Part shown: positions 1 to 12,000 of the stretch, one piece after another
How positions within the stretch are numbered: the first letter of the stretch is position 1
Layout of the letters: each line of letters starts with the position of its first letter
Source: Dromaius novaehollandiae
Taxonomy: Eukaryota; Chordata; Aves; Casuariiformes; Dromaiidae
Length of the DNA stretch: 64,000 nt
Assembly: GCF_036370855.1 (NCBI RefSeq)
Contig: NC_088099.1
Coordinates: 139,913,017-139,977,016 of the forward strand
Direction of reading: 5' to 3'
Program-made: the position numbers and the translations under genes
Notes under the pieces: model-generated
What the model saw: the letters and a program-made list of their open reading frames with translations, nothing else
Told to the model about the DNA's origin: nothing
Databases searched by the model: none

Positions 1-2194
1 AAAAGCAATGATAGAAACATAGTAGTTTACATGTTGGCACAGACCAACATGATTAGGGAATCCATTTTTCCCCTTCTCTTTTGCTCTTTTATTACACATA
101 TTTCTCCTAGGCAAATTAGATAGTGGGTAAAATCATTCATGAGCCTAACAGACAAAATAAATCAAAGAAAACTCTGCTGCTCTTTCTCCGTAATGTAATA
201 AAAACCATTAGGATGCTTTCCTGAAACCTGGTAAATATATATTATTTAGTTTTGTGCTCTCACCAGATACTGTTCTATGAAAATATGCTGCCAATAGAAA
301 AATAAAATTTTCTTGTCCAATAATATTCATGGCAATAATGATGTGAAATTGAAATAAGAATGCCACTTTTTCCATCTAAAACAAACTTTATCAAACTACA
401 TGCATTTTAGACTTATATAAAATGTTAAGTAGAATAAAATTTCATTAGATTCATAATAGAGATCTCTAGTATTAAAAAAAAATTATTAGATTTCTCCATG
501 CTTTTCCTATGGGGGCTATTTTAATAAGAGTTTGATCTGTAAAGTATAAGTAAGGGCATAAGAGCATCTCTGCTGTGATTACCTGTGTCACTGTTGCTAC
601 TCATATGATTTAAGTCTTTGCATCATTGGGAAAGATGCGATGGTTACAAAACACAACTGCTTTCTCACAAGTAATAAAGTGTAGGATCTTTAATCTGTTT
701 TCTGTCTGAAAGCCATCCAAAATAACACAACTGTAAGACCTTAGACCTCATATTACACAAGTTTTGAATGACAGTTCAAATAGGGGAGATGAATGTTTGA
801 ATATAGCAATTACAGTTTTGAAATGATTGAAGAATTTTATGAAGGCACTTTTCTTTCTATCTATCTTTTAAGTATTTTCCTGAACTTTAATTTCAGGTAT
901 ATAATAATAATAAAAAATATTATTGCTTGTCATACATGAGATGTAGGATGAAAGAATTCTTGGCAAGATTTCAACTTTTAGACAGATTCCAAAATATTAC
1001 ATAGTTTTTATTGCCAGGAGTACAATTCAGAAGGTATTTACATTGGACGTTTTTCTCATTGTTATGTTGACTATAAATTGTATTAATAAAAAAAAAGAGA
1101 CGGGGTCTCAAGTTTACTTTACTGCTTTATGTTGATATTATTATTATATTCTGGATAAATGTAGTGGCCACCTAAGATACATTCTGGAGCCTGTCCTGAT
1201 TCAGTACGATCTGATAGGAGTGCTTATGCAAGGAAGTGGTCTTAGGGAAAAACGAAGCTGTTATAGGAGGCAGCAACTTAAATGGTGATTATCAAAGTGG
1301 TCCAAGTTACGTCTTTTGTCTAAACATTTAAAATTGTTTTCATATCATAGAATTTAAGATAGCAATATTTTTGTAATTTTCAGATTTTTCATGAAATTTT
1401 TAAGATACTATTTTCCTTTAGAAAAGTAAAAAGGACAAACCAGGATTTTAAGCATTTTTAAAGAAACTGCCAGTGGATCAGATAAAAGAAAGCACCTCCA
1501 AACTGGAAAAGAAAAAAAAGGGATTTTTGTTTACTGTTTTATTTGCATTTGTTTGTTTATTGTCCTAGTGTGTAAAAATGAATGAATAAAAGATTGAACG
1601 AATCATATGAAGAAATACAACCATAGAATAATTTCAGTCAGAAAGGATCTCTGGAGGAAACCTCATCCAACCCACTGCTCAAAACATGGCCGACTTCAAA
1701 GTTATACTAGGTTACTCACAGTCATATTCAGCTGAGTTTAGGATATTTCCAAGGACGGAAATATTTGTAGACTTATGTTAACTATTAAGAATATTTTCTT
1801 TTGAGGAAAAAAATCCTGTGAACAAAAAACCCCCCAAAACTGTGAACAAAACTCTTCACACAAATAACTCTAATTTGAAAAACTTCAGTCAGCTGAGTTA
1901 GGTAGCACCAGCATTTAATGGCCAAGCAGGGAGACTCTTCCCCTGTATATGGTAAAGTAGGTTGAACATGAAAAAATGGACCACCAAGTGTTTGTTTGCA
2001 GCTGAGAAGCAAATAGGAAAGAATATGTATGCTTTTCTGTATTAATTTTCATAAAGTCTCTTATGTGAAAAACTTATCTAAAGGATATGTATTTTTTTTC
2101 TGCTTGTGGGTATATATGAATGTGGGGGTGTATATATATTAATTCATACACTAGTATGAACTAAAGCCAGTGAAATCTTTTCCTTTGTCTTCAG
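1..2194. other. Left-edge non-coding stretch
   Basis: AT-rich sequence with stop codons in all frames and no convincing exon. The only recognisable item is a CR1-like relic near 1618-1760. It may be intergenic or intronic to a transcript whose candidate exon starts at 2195. Confidence 0.5.
1618..1760 (-). mobile_element. CR1 LINE 3'-end relic
   Basis: On the plus strand this begins with an ACCATAGAATAATTTCAG-like stretch, then AAAGGATCTCTGGAGGAAACCTCATCCAACCCACTGCTC-type wording spread over 1640-1680. That is the reverse-complement look of a CR1 3' end (ATAGAATCAT, then ggaagggacctc...atccaacc). The rest has decayed, so the right boundary is approximate. Identification is by remembered CR1 character, not alignment. 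Confidence 0.5.
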
Positions 2195-2262
2195 GATGCC
2201 ATTCTGGATACTGATTCATGATACTACATTGTTGCGAAGTCAGAATTCTTTTAAAAATGCAG
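2195..2262 (+). other. Candidate exon of an unassigned plus-strand transcript
   Basis: A 68-nt segment is bounded by a strong pyrimidine-rich acceptor (tcttttcctttgtcttcag) and a good donor (GCAG|gtaaat). In one frame it reads DAILDTDS then TGA at 2219-2221. In another it is open throughout and would reach a stop six bases into the next candidate exon at 3434. It could be the last coding or a 3' non-coding exon of a gene entering from the left, or a long non-coding RNA exon. I do not recognise a protein. The splice-site quality is the only evidence. Confidence 0.3.
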
Positions 2263-3433
2263 GTAAATGACACTAAATCAATGGAACAGCAACATGTAGT
2301 GATTTTGCTAACGGACAATTTCTAGTTAGGAGTGCTGACAGTCATATATTAATGTACTTATTTCTGGATTATGTAAAAATACAGACCCATATTTTAATAT
2401 TTTCTCTACAAAGATGTATTTCTTGGGAAGCAACAGAGATCCAAGTACTCAGCTGGTTTAAATCAATGCTTTTCTTTGTTTATTTTCCTAAAATTGATTT
2501 TTATGTCATTTCTAAGTCTTAGGTATAGAATTTTCCAACCCATAACTTACCTTTAAATGAATATAAAGTCAACCATAGTTTTATAAACAGTATTATTTCC
2601 CTGCCACACAGTCATGCATTTCCATATCTATTATTAATGCCTTGGTTGCTACTGTCTATTTTAAATTACTTTCTGTAGATTACGCCTGTAGCATGTGTTT
2701 GTATGCATTATCTTCACATGCCAATTCTTGTTTTTCTACTCTGATCTAAGTGAGTAACTTTTCTTTTTAAATTCAAGGCAGCAGCTTCTGCGTTATTAAC
2801 AACTCCATCACTACAATTTGCATCTGCTTGTGGGAAGACAATGTCTGTCTCGCTATACCATGTATTTTGATCACAGATGTGATCTTGTTCACTACTAACC
2901 AACTAGGCTGAATTAGAAATTGAACAATTCTATTCCTTTACTGATAATTTCTTTTTGACTTACAGGTATCATCAAAAATTAGTTAGATAGAAAGAGGTAT
3001 ATAAGTACAGTGCAGAATTGCTGTTATAGTTAGATAATGCAACAAAAATGGTATTTATGTACTTAGACAAGCTACCTATTTAAACAAATTTCTGTTGGTC
3101 ACAGTACCTTGATTTCAGCACATTAAATATTACACTTTGTGACAGGTCGTGATACCTTTCTTATGCAGGGGTATTGGTTTAGGCAGCCAAGGCACCATCT
3201 CTAAGCACAATATTTGTCTTTCTGGAATAAAAGAATACTAGCATTGTCATAACTGCAGTCTGTCCTAAAGAAATTTGCATGAATAATTGAATATTTGCCT
3301 TCACAGCCAAAGTGAGAAATATGTGTAGTGGGAATCAGTCATAAAGAACCAAACTTGCATTTTTCACACACCCAAAAAAATTTATGCTAAATTAGACATA
3401 CCATTTGTTCTATAATGACATTTTTATTTTCAG

Positions 3434-3680
3434 GCACTTGAAAGAAAGAAAAGCAAAGCTTACAGACAGACACATCCACACAACTGCTTCTGTTCAGTAA
3501 CCCAGCAATGAAGCAGCCAACCCAGACATGAGAAGCCCACATGTAGTCTTCTACCTTGAGGAACTCAAACTCACATTTTCAATACCATGAAGATGCCTTC
3601 AAGAAACGATGCCTCACCAAATCTGACTCAAATACTTGAGCATTGTTCAGACCATAATAAAAACCAAATCTGTTATTTGC
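3434..3680 (+). other. Candidate terminal exon with poly(A) signal
   Basis: A TTTTTATTTTCAG acceptor precedes this segment and an AATAAA hexamer sits at 3656-3661, about 220 nt downstream. Together with the exon-like segment at 2195-2262 this would form the last two exons of a plus-strand transcript. The end position is a guess from usual cleavage distances. An isolated acceptor plus AATAAA can occur by chance in AT-rich DNA, so this is weak. Confidence 0.27.
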
Positions 3681-3686
3681 TGGTAA

Positions 3687-3700
3687 CCCCCCCCCCCCCC
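3687..3700. repeat. C14 homopolymer
   Basis: Fourteen consecutive C residues lie just past the candidate poly(A) site. The exact length is prone to sequencing error. Confidence 0.9.
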
Positions 3701-5005
3701 ATTTTCATACTAAAGTCTTCATTGCTATTGAGTAATTATCTAAACTGGCTTGATTTGATTGCATTTAACTAGTCTTTTTGAGTTGTTAATGTAATCCAAA
3801 TCATTATAGAATATATTATAAAATTGCAAATACATTTGATAGGATAGTATATAAGATTCTACCACAAATTCCCACCAAAAATCTCTTTTGTGTCCTTCCA
3901 TGAACTTCTATAAAGACTTTTGCTGTTAAGTGCTCCTTCCAACAATACGCTGCTTTAGAGTTTTTTTCATACTTTGCCTTAAAACATAATTGCAACAACT
4001 GGGGATGGGGCAGCAGTGCTAGATCCTGCAATACACTGGGTTTCCCCCATCCTACTTATTATTTAATGGGCTGTAAGTGTGATACAGGAACAGCTTAAGC
4101 ATTCCTCCATAACCCTAGGAGTTTCTCAAAGTTGCAGAATGAATATCTCATTGTGCTAAATATAATTAATTTTGCACCACTTGATTTGTTGAAAGCAAAA
4201 ATTGTGAAGTGAATCTGGGATGCAGTTTCTGTTTTCCCACATAAGACAATACTGCATTATTAAAATTTTTCATAAAGGGTGAAAATGTAAAGCCTATTAA
4301 AAAGTCAATCTTAAGTTCTGGTTTAGTTCTGAAAAATGCACATGGTAAAAATGCCACATTGCTAAACGAGTAGATTTTCTCTCTGTATCTGCTAAAACAT
4401 TTGTAATGCATGCAATGTAAATGGGAGGGACATTCAGCTTTCTGTTCCTGTTAGCATTGCAAGATGAGCTGGACTGTCATGCTCCTTGGACATTGCCAAA
4501 AGTTGCATTGTTATAGTTAGTGCACAAGTGTAATTAAAGACACAACTTGGACAACTAACAGAATTTCTTTTATTAGTGTTGAAGTATGAAAAAGAAAGAA
4601 AAAAGAAGAGAATAAAGGTGTTTTATGTTACCATCATTTTGGTTCAAGACTATTTCAGCCATTTATACAAAGCACATTGGGCCATTCCATTTTGTTTCTT
4701 GAGCTGCAGCACAGAGAGGAAGCAGAGGAGAAAGGAGGCTTCCTGAGGCTTCAGTGAGGGCTGAGAAGTTGTTCAGTTTAAGTGCCAGAGCCCAATACAC
4801 TCTGACCAGGTTCTTTTAAATATTCCACACACCAGGCTGTGGGTGGGGGTGTGGTGTAATGTTTAATATCAAAATTTACTTCTTTGAAGAAATTTTATGT
4901 TACACGGGATTTTTGATTGAGCAGAGTGATACAGCAGTATACTGAAATCACAATACAAGTATAAGTTACACTTAGGAAAATACAGGAATCTCAATATACA
5001 GTTCA
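3701..5005. other. Non-coding spacer
   Basis: AT-rich sequence with no supported exon, RNA gene or clear repeat. A more GC-rich patch at about 4690-4860 directly precedes the CR1 copy and is unexplained. Confidence 0.5.
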
Positions 5006-5009
5006 ATCA

Positions 5010-5995
5010 CAATACTGATGTGATTCCCATAGGCTCACTGTCACTATGCTGGGTGTCCCAGTCACCCAGACGGCTTTTGAATATCTCCAAGGATGGAGAC
5101 TCCACCACCTCTCTGGGCAACCTGTTCCAGTGCTTTGTTGCCCTCACAGAAAAAAAGTTTTTCCTCATGTTCAGATGGAGCTTCCTATGTTTCAGTTTGT
5201 ATACCACTGGGCACCACTGAAAAGAGTCTGGCCCAATCCTCTTTACACCCTCCCTTCAGATACTTATACACGTTGATAAGATCCTCCCTCAGTCTTCTCC
5301 AGGCTGAAGAGTCCCAGCTCTCTCAGCCTTTCCTCCTATGAGAAATGCTCCAGTCATCTTAGTATGCTCCATAGTCATCTTAGTAGCCCTTCACTGGACT
5401 TGCTCCAGTAGCTCCGTGTCTCTCTTGTATTGGGGAGCCCAGCACTGGACACAGTAGTCCAAATGCGGCCTCACCAAAGCTGAGTACAGGGAGAGGATTC
5501 CTTCCCTCCGCCTGCTGGCAACACTCTTCCTAATGTACCCCAGGATACCATTGGCCTTCTGGGCCACAAGGGCACATTGCTGGCTCATGGTCACCTTGTT
5601 GTCCACCAGGACTCCCAGGTCCTTCTCCGCAGAGCTGCTCTCCAGCAGGTCAGCCCCCAGCCTGTACTGGTGCATGGGGTTATTCCTCCCCAGGTGCAGG
5701 ACCCTGCACTTCCCTTCCTTGAACTTCATGAGTTCCTCTCTGCCCATTTCTCCAACCTGTCAAGGTCCCTCTGAATGGCAGCACAACCATCTAGTGTCTC
5801 AGCCACTCCTCCCAGCTTTGTATTGTCAGCTAACTTGCTGAGGGTGCGCTCAGTCTCTTCATGGTCATTAAGGAGTAAGTTGAACAATACTGGACCCAGT
5901 ATTGATCCCTGGGGGACATTGCTAGCTATAGGCCTCCAACTAGACTTCGCACCACTGAGCACAACCCTCTGAGCTCTGCCATTCAGCCAGTGTCC
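5010..5995 (-). mobile_element. CR1 LINE, 5'-truncated, inactive
   Basis: The minus strand encodes the C-terminal part of a CR1 reverse transcriptase. It has a [13 protein letters not shown] motif (about 5900), [12 protein letters not shown] (about 5850), the DRLEKWAER region, [51 protein letters not shown] and, near 5100-5170, NFFSVRATKHWNRLPREVV. This order is that of the RT thumb and 3' end in avian CR1. The copy is dead. The catalytic FADD is LADN, the frame shifts near 5730-5747, and stops lie between the 5391 and 5207 segments. It is truncated at the 5' side near 5995, as is typical of CR1. Confidence 0.93.
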
Positions 5996-8739
5996 CCTTT
6001 GCGTTGAAATAAAGTCAGCTTTCTGTGCAACAGCTGTGGTCAGTCACATCTTAGTGTGTAATCCTACATTATTCCTGAGCTTCATGGGGCACATCCCCCT
6101 TGCCCATCTCCTCGGAGCCTTCTTCCATTATAGGGGTTTATTGGTCAGTCACAGTAAGTGAGGACAACAACCACTCAAGTCCTGAGGTTCTGTCTTGTGG
6201 AAGATTTCAAGCAATACATTCCAAATGAAAGCATTAAGTTACTAGTTATCAGTTAGACTGCAGAAACACCCTTGTGAATCCTAGTCTGATGTGGCCTAGC
6301 ATCTCTCCAATATTTGTTCTCTCATCTTCATTAACGATGATATGCAATGTTATGTTTGCTTTTGTAATTTCCTGTCATACGGAACAAGTTTACTCACACT
6401 GCAGAAGGGAAGATTACATAAATGCACCCTGAATTTCAGTATTGCAACTCAGCATTCATTGCTAGCAGCTTGGCTGCCTACAGCTTCTGTACCCTCTGGT
6501 GCAGTGTATATAGGCTGGAATAAATGGCAGAATTAGTTCCATATCTTCTATATTTCTGCAACACACATCCTGCAGACCATCTGCCCTTGCTTTATAGATT
6601 GACCCAGCATATGTTTCACTGCCAATAACAAAGAAAACAAAGATATAGCAGTTTTGGACAGTGGAACAAGCCTACAGAAGAGTAAAATAATCCATATTTT
6701 GGAGTACAGTGCCTTTTTGCAATATTCTCTATTGTCTCATTTTTCATTCTGTGGATGATAAGATAAATACATGAGCATTTCTTGAAACAGTGACATATAG
6801 TAAAACATCTTCTGGATTTTTCTTATTCTCTTAAGATCCTAATCAGTAATGAGGGTGAAAGATTATGAGAGGTGTAAAGAGATGTTCATCAGAGATACTT
6901 CTTGGTTATCACACTGACTAGCAGTTGATGATCTCCATGGTTTCTTGCCCTTGTCCTAAATGCTTATAATCCCATAATTTTAAAAAATAAAAATATTTCT
7001 CTATGTATATATACATGAATAAAACATTATGTGCTTAGTCCTAACATCAATGATGTAATAGGTACAGTGTTTGATCCTAACTTTGAAAGCATTTAATTGT
7101 AAGAATAGTCATGCAAGAGAAGAAGGGCACCAGACAATATTTTCTATGAGATTAATGAATATATTAATATGCTCTTGAAGCTTCATTCCCATTTATGAAT
7201 AAATTACAGCACTAACTACAAAGGACACTCAATTTTTGGGTAAATCTAGTTTTTATTAACACCATCTAAATCTTTCGAATGTATCAGATAGCTGAAAGCT
7301 ATCTTAATTAATTTTTCTTAATTTGTTCAAGAAATTCTATGACTGAGGATGACCACAGAACTCTTTATGATAACAATCAAAAGATTAGACAATGCCTTCC
7401 TCCTTGTCTCATAATACTTACCAAGATCAGTAACTACTCCATAACAAGATCAAACCCATTAACAGTGCGACTTGTCATACATTTGTGGTGCAAAAGAGAT
7501 CCCTTTATTGCTTCAAGAGGGCTTTCCTTTTTTGTTGGAAAAGCCTGGAAGTGGCCAGAAATTGTGTATTGCCAAATGAGTAGTGAAAAATCAATGTATG
7601 AGAAAGATGTGCAACAGCTTGGAGATCTGAAGCCTTGGATTTAGCTGGAAAGGTAAAAATGCAGTATCTCTCCTTTATGAAATTTTCTTCAGTCTTGGTA
7701 CAGATAATTATGTCCAGCTTAAAATTGTGATTTCAAAGCCTGTAGAGTATCTAAGAACGTGGTGTTTCTTCTCTTGATAACTGTTGCCACTGTGCTTTCT
7801 TGAGTACCAAAGGATATTTTTTTTTTGTTCTCTGTAAAAGAGTATTTTTTGAGATATCTATCTCAGTGTAATGCCATTTGACAGATACGGATAATTTAGA
7901 ATTCTGTACAGTGCCAATGCTATTCATTCCTTTCACCGCATGGTTTTACCTGGTCTAGCTTTACTAAGATAAAAAGCTATCTACATCTCATTTTCTTTAC
8001 GATTATATTGGTGAAGAAAGATAAGGTAAGGTAAACACCACCCCTCTTTTTTTTCCTCATTGAAAACATACAGGCTGAATACAGTAACGTTATCATACAC
8101 ATAATGACAAGGCAAAGAAATGAGGAGGAGGACAAAGGACACAGGAGAAAGTGATTATTGAGCTGTCTGCTAAATTTTTCTGACATGGTACACGGTGTCA
8201 AAAGAGAAAATAAACAGTCATTTAGGAGTAAATATAAGCCTATATCAGCTCTGAGACACCCTGTTCCTATTTCCGTGACTTAATTTTAATCTCCTGCTTT
8301 AAAATAGGTGAGATGTATAGAAGAGGGCTTACTGGAATTGTCTCAGGAGGGAAACCTAGATTCACTTTAATTAAGTCCCTCTTGTGTCTTTTATGAGTCC
8401 TACTCATAAAAGATTTGAATGCAATGGTTTTTCATATCATTGTACCTTTGTGCACAAATTTCCAGGAGTAAATTTTAATAATCAAGATTGACAACAGCCA
8501 TTGGGGCTGGTCTGGACCAAGCTGGTTAGTAGACAAGAACGCATATAAGAAAGAAGTAAAAAGGAAAGAATTGGCTTTATTCTCCACAACAGTAGTTCTC
8601 AAGTGTTGGCATTGTGGAGCACTGTCAACCATTATAAATTTTCACAGCACGATCACCCTCAACAGCAAGTTTTTAACTGAAAACGCACAAAAGCCAGATG
8701 ATTTCACAGCACTAATGGTGCAGCCAAAGACGTGCCCGG
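5996..8739. other. Non-coding spacer left of the CpG island
   Basis: No confident gene. A GAAATAAAGTCAGC stretch at about 6006-6020, directly beside the CR1 truncation, looks like an LTR or mRNA poly(A) signal but stands alone. An open frame of 101 codons at 7339-7644 has no recognisable family or splice support. Confidence 0.5.
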
Positions 8740-9011
8740 TCCTTCCCACGGATCAGGCTGCGCCGAGGCCGAGCAGCCCCTCACCGCGGACCGGCGCCGT
8801 CAACTCGGCCGCGCCTCTCGCGGCTCCTCACCGCCGCCAGCCACCCCCAAGGCGCCTCGATCGGCAGCGACCGGCTGGCTCCGGCCGCGACCCGCCCCCG
8901 GGACCGCCCCGCCCGTGGGGGCAGCGCCGGCCGTGGCAGACACTCCCCGGCCCGCCGCCCCTCCCCCCGCGCGCCGGCCGTTACCCCGCGCGCTCGGCGC
9001 GCGCTGCTGCC

Positions 9012-9025
9012 GTTGCCGGGGAAAC
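9012..9025. promoter_or_regulatory. RFX / X-box-like site
   Basis: The 14-mer GTTGCCGGGGAAAC matches the imperfect palindrome bound by RFX factors (GTTGCC, two spacer bases, then GGAAAC or GGCAAC). It lies 59 bases before the candidate first donor, in the expected promoter-proximal position. RFX sites are typical of cilium and testis genes. One match in GC-rich DNA is suggestive only. Confidence 0.5.
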
Positions 9026-9084
9026 GGGCGCTAACGGACGCTGCGCGCGTCCTGTCTGGCGGCGGCGGGCGTCCCGCCGAAGCC
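9026..9084 (+). other. Candidate 5' non-coding exon 1
   Basis: A strong donor, AAGCC|gtgagtacc, lies at 9084/9085 inside the CpG island. Transcription starting downstream of the X-box-like site would give a short 5'UTR exon ending here, joined to the acceptor at 21378/21379. The start is a placeholder. Other CpG-island start sites or extra UTR exons in intron 1 are possible. Confidence 0.4.
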
Positions 9085-12000
9085 GTGAGTACCGGGAGGC
9101 GGGGTTGGGGCCGCCAGCGAGCCGCGCTGCCGCGGGGCGGGTGAGATCGGGGGGCAGCAGATCCCCGGCGCGGTCCTCCGCCGTGGCCTCCGCACGGAAG
9201 GTTGCGGAGGCGGCGGGAGGAAGGCCGGCCGCGGCTGACTGCCGCTCGGGAGGGGGCTCCGCGCCCGCCGCCATCCCCCGGAGAGGCGGCGCGGTCAGAG
9301 CGCACCGCCGGCGGCGGGGAGGGCTTGTCTCCGCGGCGGGCGGGGCAACGAGGTTTTAGCCCGTTCCCCTCCAAGGGAGCTGCGGCGGCAGGTGCCGCTC
9401 GCGGGGTCCCGGGCCGGGCGTACCGCGGCGCGGGAGGGGCGGGCAGCCGAGGCGGCGCTGCCCTTGCCTGAGGGCTTCGTCGCCGCGGAGGGTGTGCGGG
9501 GGCCCCCGCGCCGCGGTGGCGGGCGCTGCGCCCGGATCGGTGCTTCGGCGTGCGTTTCGTTTGTGGTTGCAAGCGGCCTCGTGCTTGCGTCTCTCCAGGA
9601 AGGCATGAGCTTGTACAGGGTAGCGTTTGGCAAAGCCACATTTCTCTATGTTTTTTATTTATTAGCTTGTCGTGGCAGAATAAGCCAAAAGGAACACTCT
9701 GCCTTCTGCAGCTTGCACCTGTGGAAATGTCTGGCTGAAGCTCCATTTGAGTGGAGGCTACCTCTCCCCTTGCAGAAGCGTTCAGGCTTCTCTGCCCTGG
9801 GAAGAGGTTCAGTCAGGATAGCTTGTTGGGGCTTCCAGAATTAATCCCCTTTTCTTCTTGCAATATTCAATGCACCATCTTTGTGAGATACAATTTTCAA
9901 CTTAGATGTCTAAGTAGGCTGTACAGTCTTATTGCAGAATTATTCTTAATTGGATCAAAGAATAAAATAAATTTTCTTATTATATAACTGAAAAGAGTTT
10001 TCAGTCTTCCTTTCTAAGTTTCAGGTGTGTAACAGAAACATTTTGCACAGGCTTAAGAATGTGATAAGTCATCACTGAAGGGGTGTCTCAGATAAAATAG
10101 TCAGATTTTCTCCCTCAGAGGATATAGTAATTATTCTTTCTCTCCTTGTTGTTTCCCTTGCTTCAAAAGCAAAATGCGTAAAACTAGAAAAAGTGGGAGG
10201 GGTTAGGATGGGAGTAATTCCAGAATTTGATTACCTTCCAAAAGCTCCAGTTGTTCTCTGAAGCATGGAGTCTCTTAGTTTCGTTCCATGATGACACCAT
10301 GCCAAAGCGGAGTAGACTTTGGAGAAGATGTTTTGGTAACCTTATGGCAAGAAGGGGTGACTCTTACTAATATTAAACCAGATTATATTTCATCTCTAAT
10401 GCCTGTATTTATTTATTTTTTCTTTGGGAAAATAGTTAATGAGGGATGGGGGAATTCATGGCAGAGAGGTTTAGTGAACTGGTCCTAACAGCCCAGAGGG
10501 TTATAAAGTTCTAATCATGCTCCAGTCATTGAAGCCCAGTGAATATGTTGGGTAAATATGTCAATGTTTCTATAAAGCACTGTAGGCTTGACTGTTGTGC
10601 TTCAGCAGAATGTACCTCAACCGCCAATCACTTTATACTCCATATTGGTCATATTGTGATGGATTTTGGAGGATGAGGGTTGTTCATAATCAAAAATGAA
10701 AACCCAGTATCTGGTCATTTCAGTTCTGGGACTGATCTGTTTTTTTTCAAATTGCCCTGCTTGGAGAATTGAATATATGTTTGATAACACAAAGAAATAC
10801 TTTTTGAATAAGCCCTTAGGGATTTGGAGTTTTTTATGGCTTTGGAGAAGTTTATCTGCAATCCTTTTAGAATCCAAATTGTTATTCATAGAGTTGCAGC
10901 CTAGCTATCTCTTTAGTGAGGAGTGTGTCACAATTAAATGAAAAAATCAATTGATTACAAATAGTTATTTTGTCAGGACCCTGCTTTAAATGAGCAAAAA
11001 ACGATATATGTGTCTTTTAAGCCTCCTGCTGAGGAGCTCTACATTTCTGTAAATGCTCTTCATCTTTTCAGTGGTTGCAACCTAGGTGAGACCGTAGAGT
11101 TTAGAGTTTTATGTTGGTAAAGTATCTGACTGCACAAAAGATCCAAATGGACATACAATAGGCTGTATTTTAGATAGTGCTTTGTAAGCCTTTGTATAGA
11201 GAGCTTTCAGATGGAGTTAAATAAAAAGAGAGCATGGAAGCAGTAACTCTGCATTGCAGTGGATTGCTTCAGGACTGTTACTTTGCAAAACAGGGCAGGT
11301 AGGTCTAAAAGGTCCTCAAGATAGAAGAGAGAACACAGGAAAGTGTCTCCTTTTGAAGGTTGATGCCAGACTTTTATTTCAGTTTGGATGAGAGATGGAA
11401 CATTGCCATTCTTCTTTCAGTGGTTTCCACAGTTTTGAATGAAATTATCATTCGGAAGATTGTTATCCACACTAATATCAAAAGTTAATACTGCAGTAGT
11501 GGACCAAAATTTTCATATCCTGTATTAAGATCCCAATGAAGTACTAGTGAAATTGCCCTAAATGATTTGTAAAATTATTTTTCCTGGTATTTGCAAGGTG
11601 CCTATTGCAGCAGTGGACTTGATGTTAATTGAGTTTGGAGTAGGAATAGAAATCAAATGGTTAAAAATGTCCATAAGTTGTAAAGTGATAAAATCCCCAA
11701 ATTATCAATGTCTACCTTGTATGTTCCAGCTTTCTATGGGGCTCTTGATTTTGTATGCTGGCATGACCTTTATGGTAGGTGCAGTGTGAAACCATTGAAT
11801 TTAGATAATATGTAGGAAAAATATTCTAACTGCTTTTGAATTCTAAGTTACCTGATACCCAAATCTGAGAGAGACATAACGTTTCTAGTGCTCTGAATCT
11901 TTTACCTTCACAGTATAAAGAAGAAACAATGTAGTGCTGAATACTGAGAAAATCTGGAGCACAGAACTCTTAGGCTCTTCATATTTAACTTCATAGGACT

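Larger units (their letters stand above)
8740..9600. promoter_or_regulatory. CpG island promoter
   Basis: About 860 bases of very GC-rich, CpG-dense DNA with many CCGC, GGCGG and GCGCGC words sit in otherwise AT-rich surroundings and drop off abruptly on both sides. It is the only CpG island in the window, lies upstream of the coiled-coil gene on the same strand, and contains an RFX-like site and a splice donor. It is therefore the likely promoter of that gene. A divergent minus-strand transcript is possible, but no exon for one was found. Confidence 0.82.

Noticed and set aside
5533..5972. Plus-strand open frames over the CR1
   Set aside because: These are antisense shadows of the minus-strand CR1 reverse transcriptase.
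7339..7644. 101-codon plus-strand open frame
   Set aside because: No recognisable family, no splice sites framing it, and length within chance for this amount of sequence.
8571..9844. Long open frames on both strands (up to 321 codons) across the CpG island
   Set aside because: They are Arg/Pro/Ala/Gly-rich and overlap in several frames, as expected when AT-rich stop codons are scarce. None shows a domain, and the region fits a promoter better.
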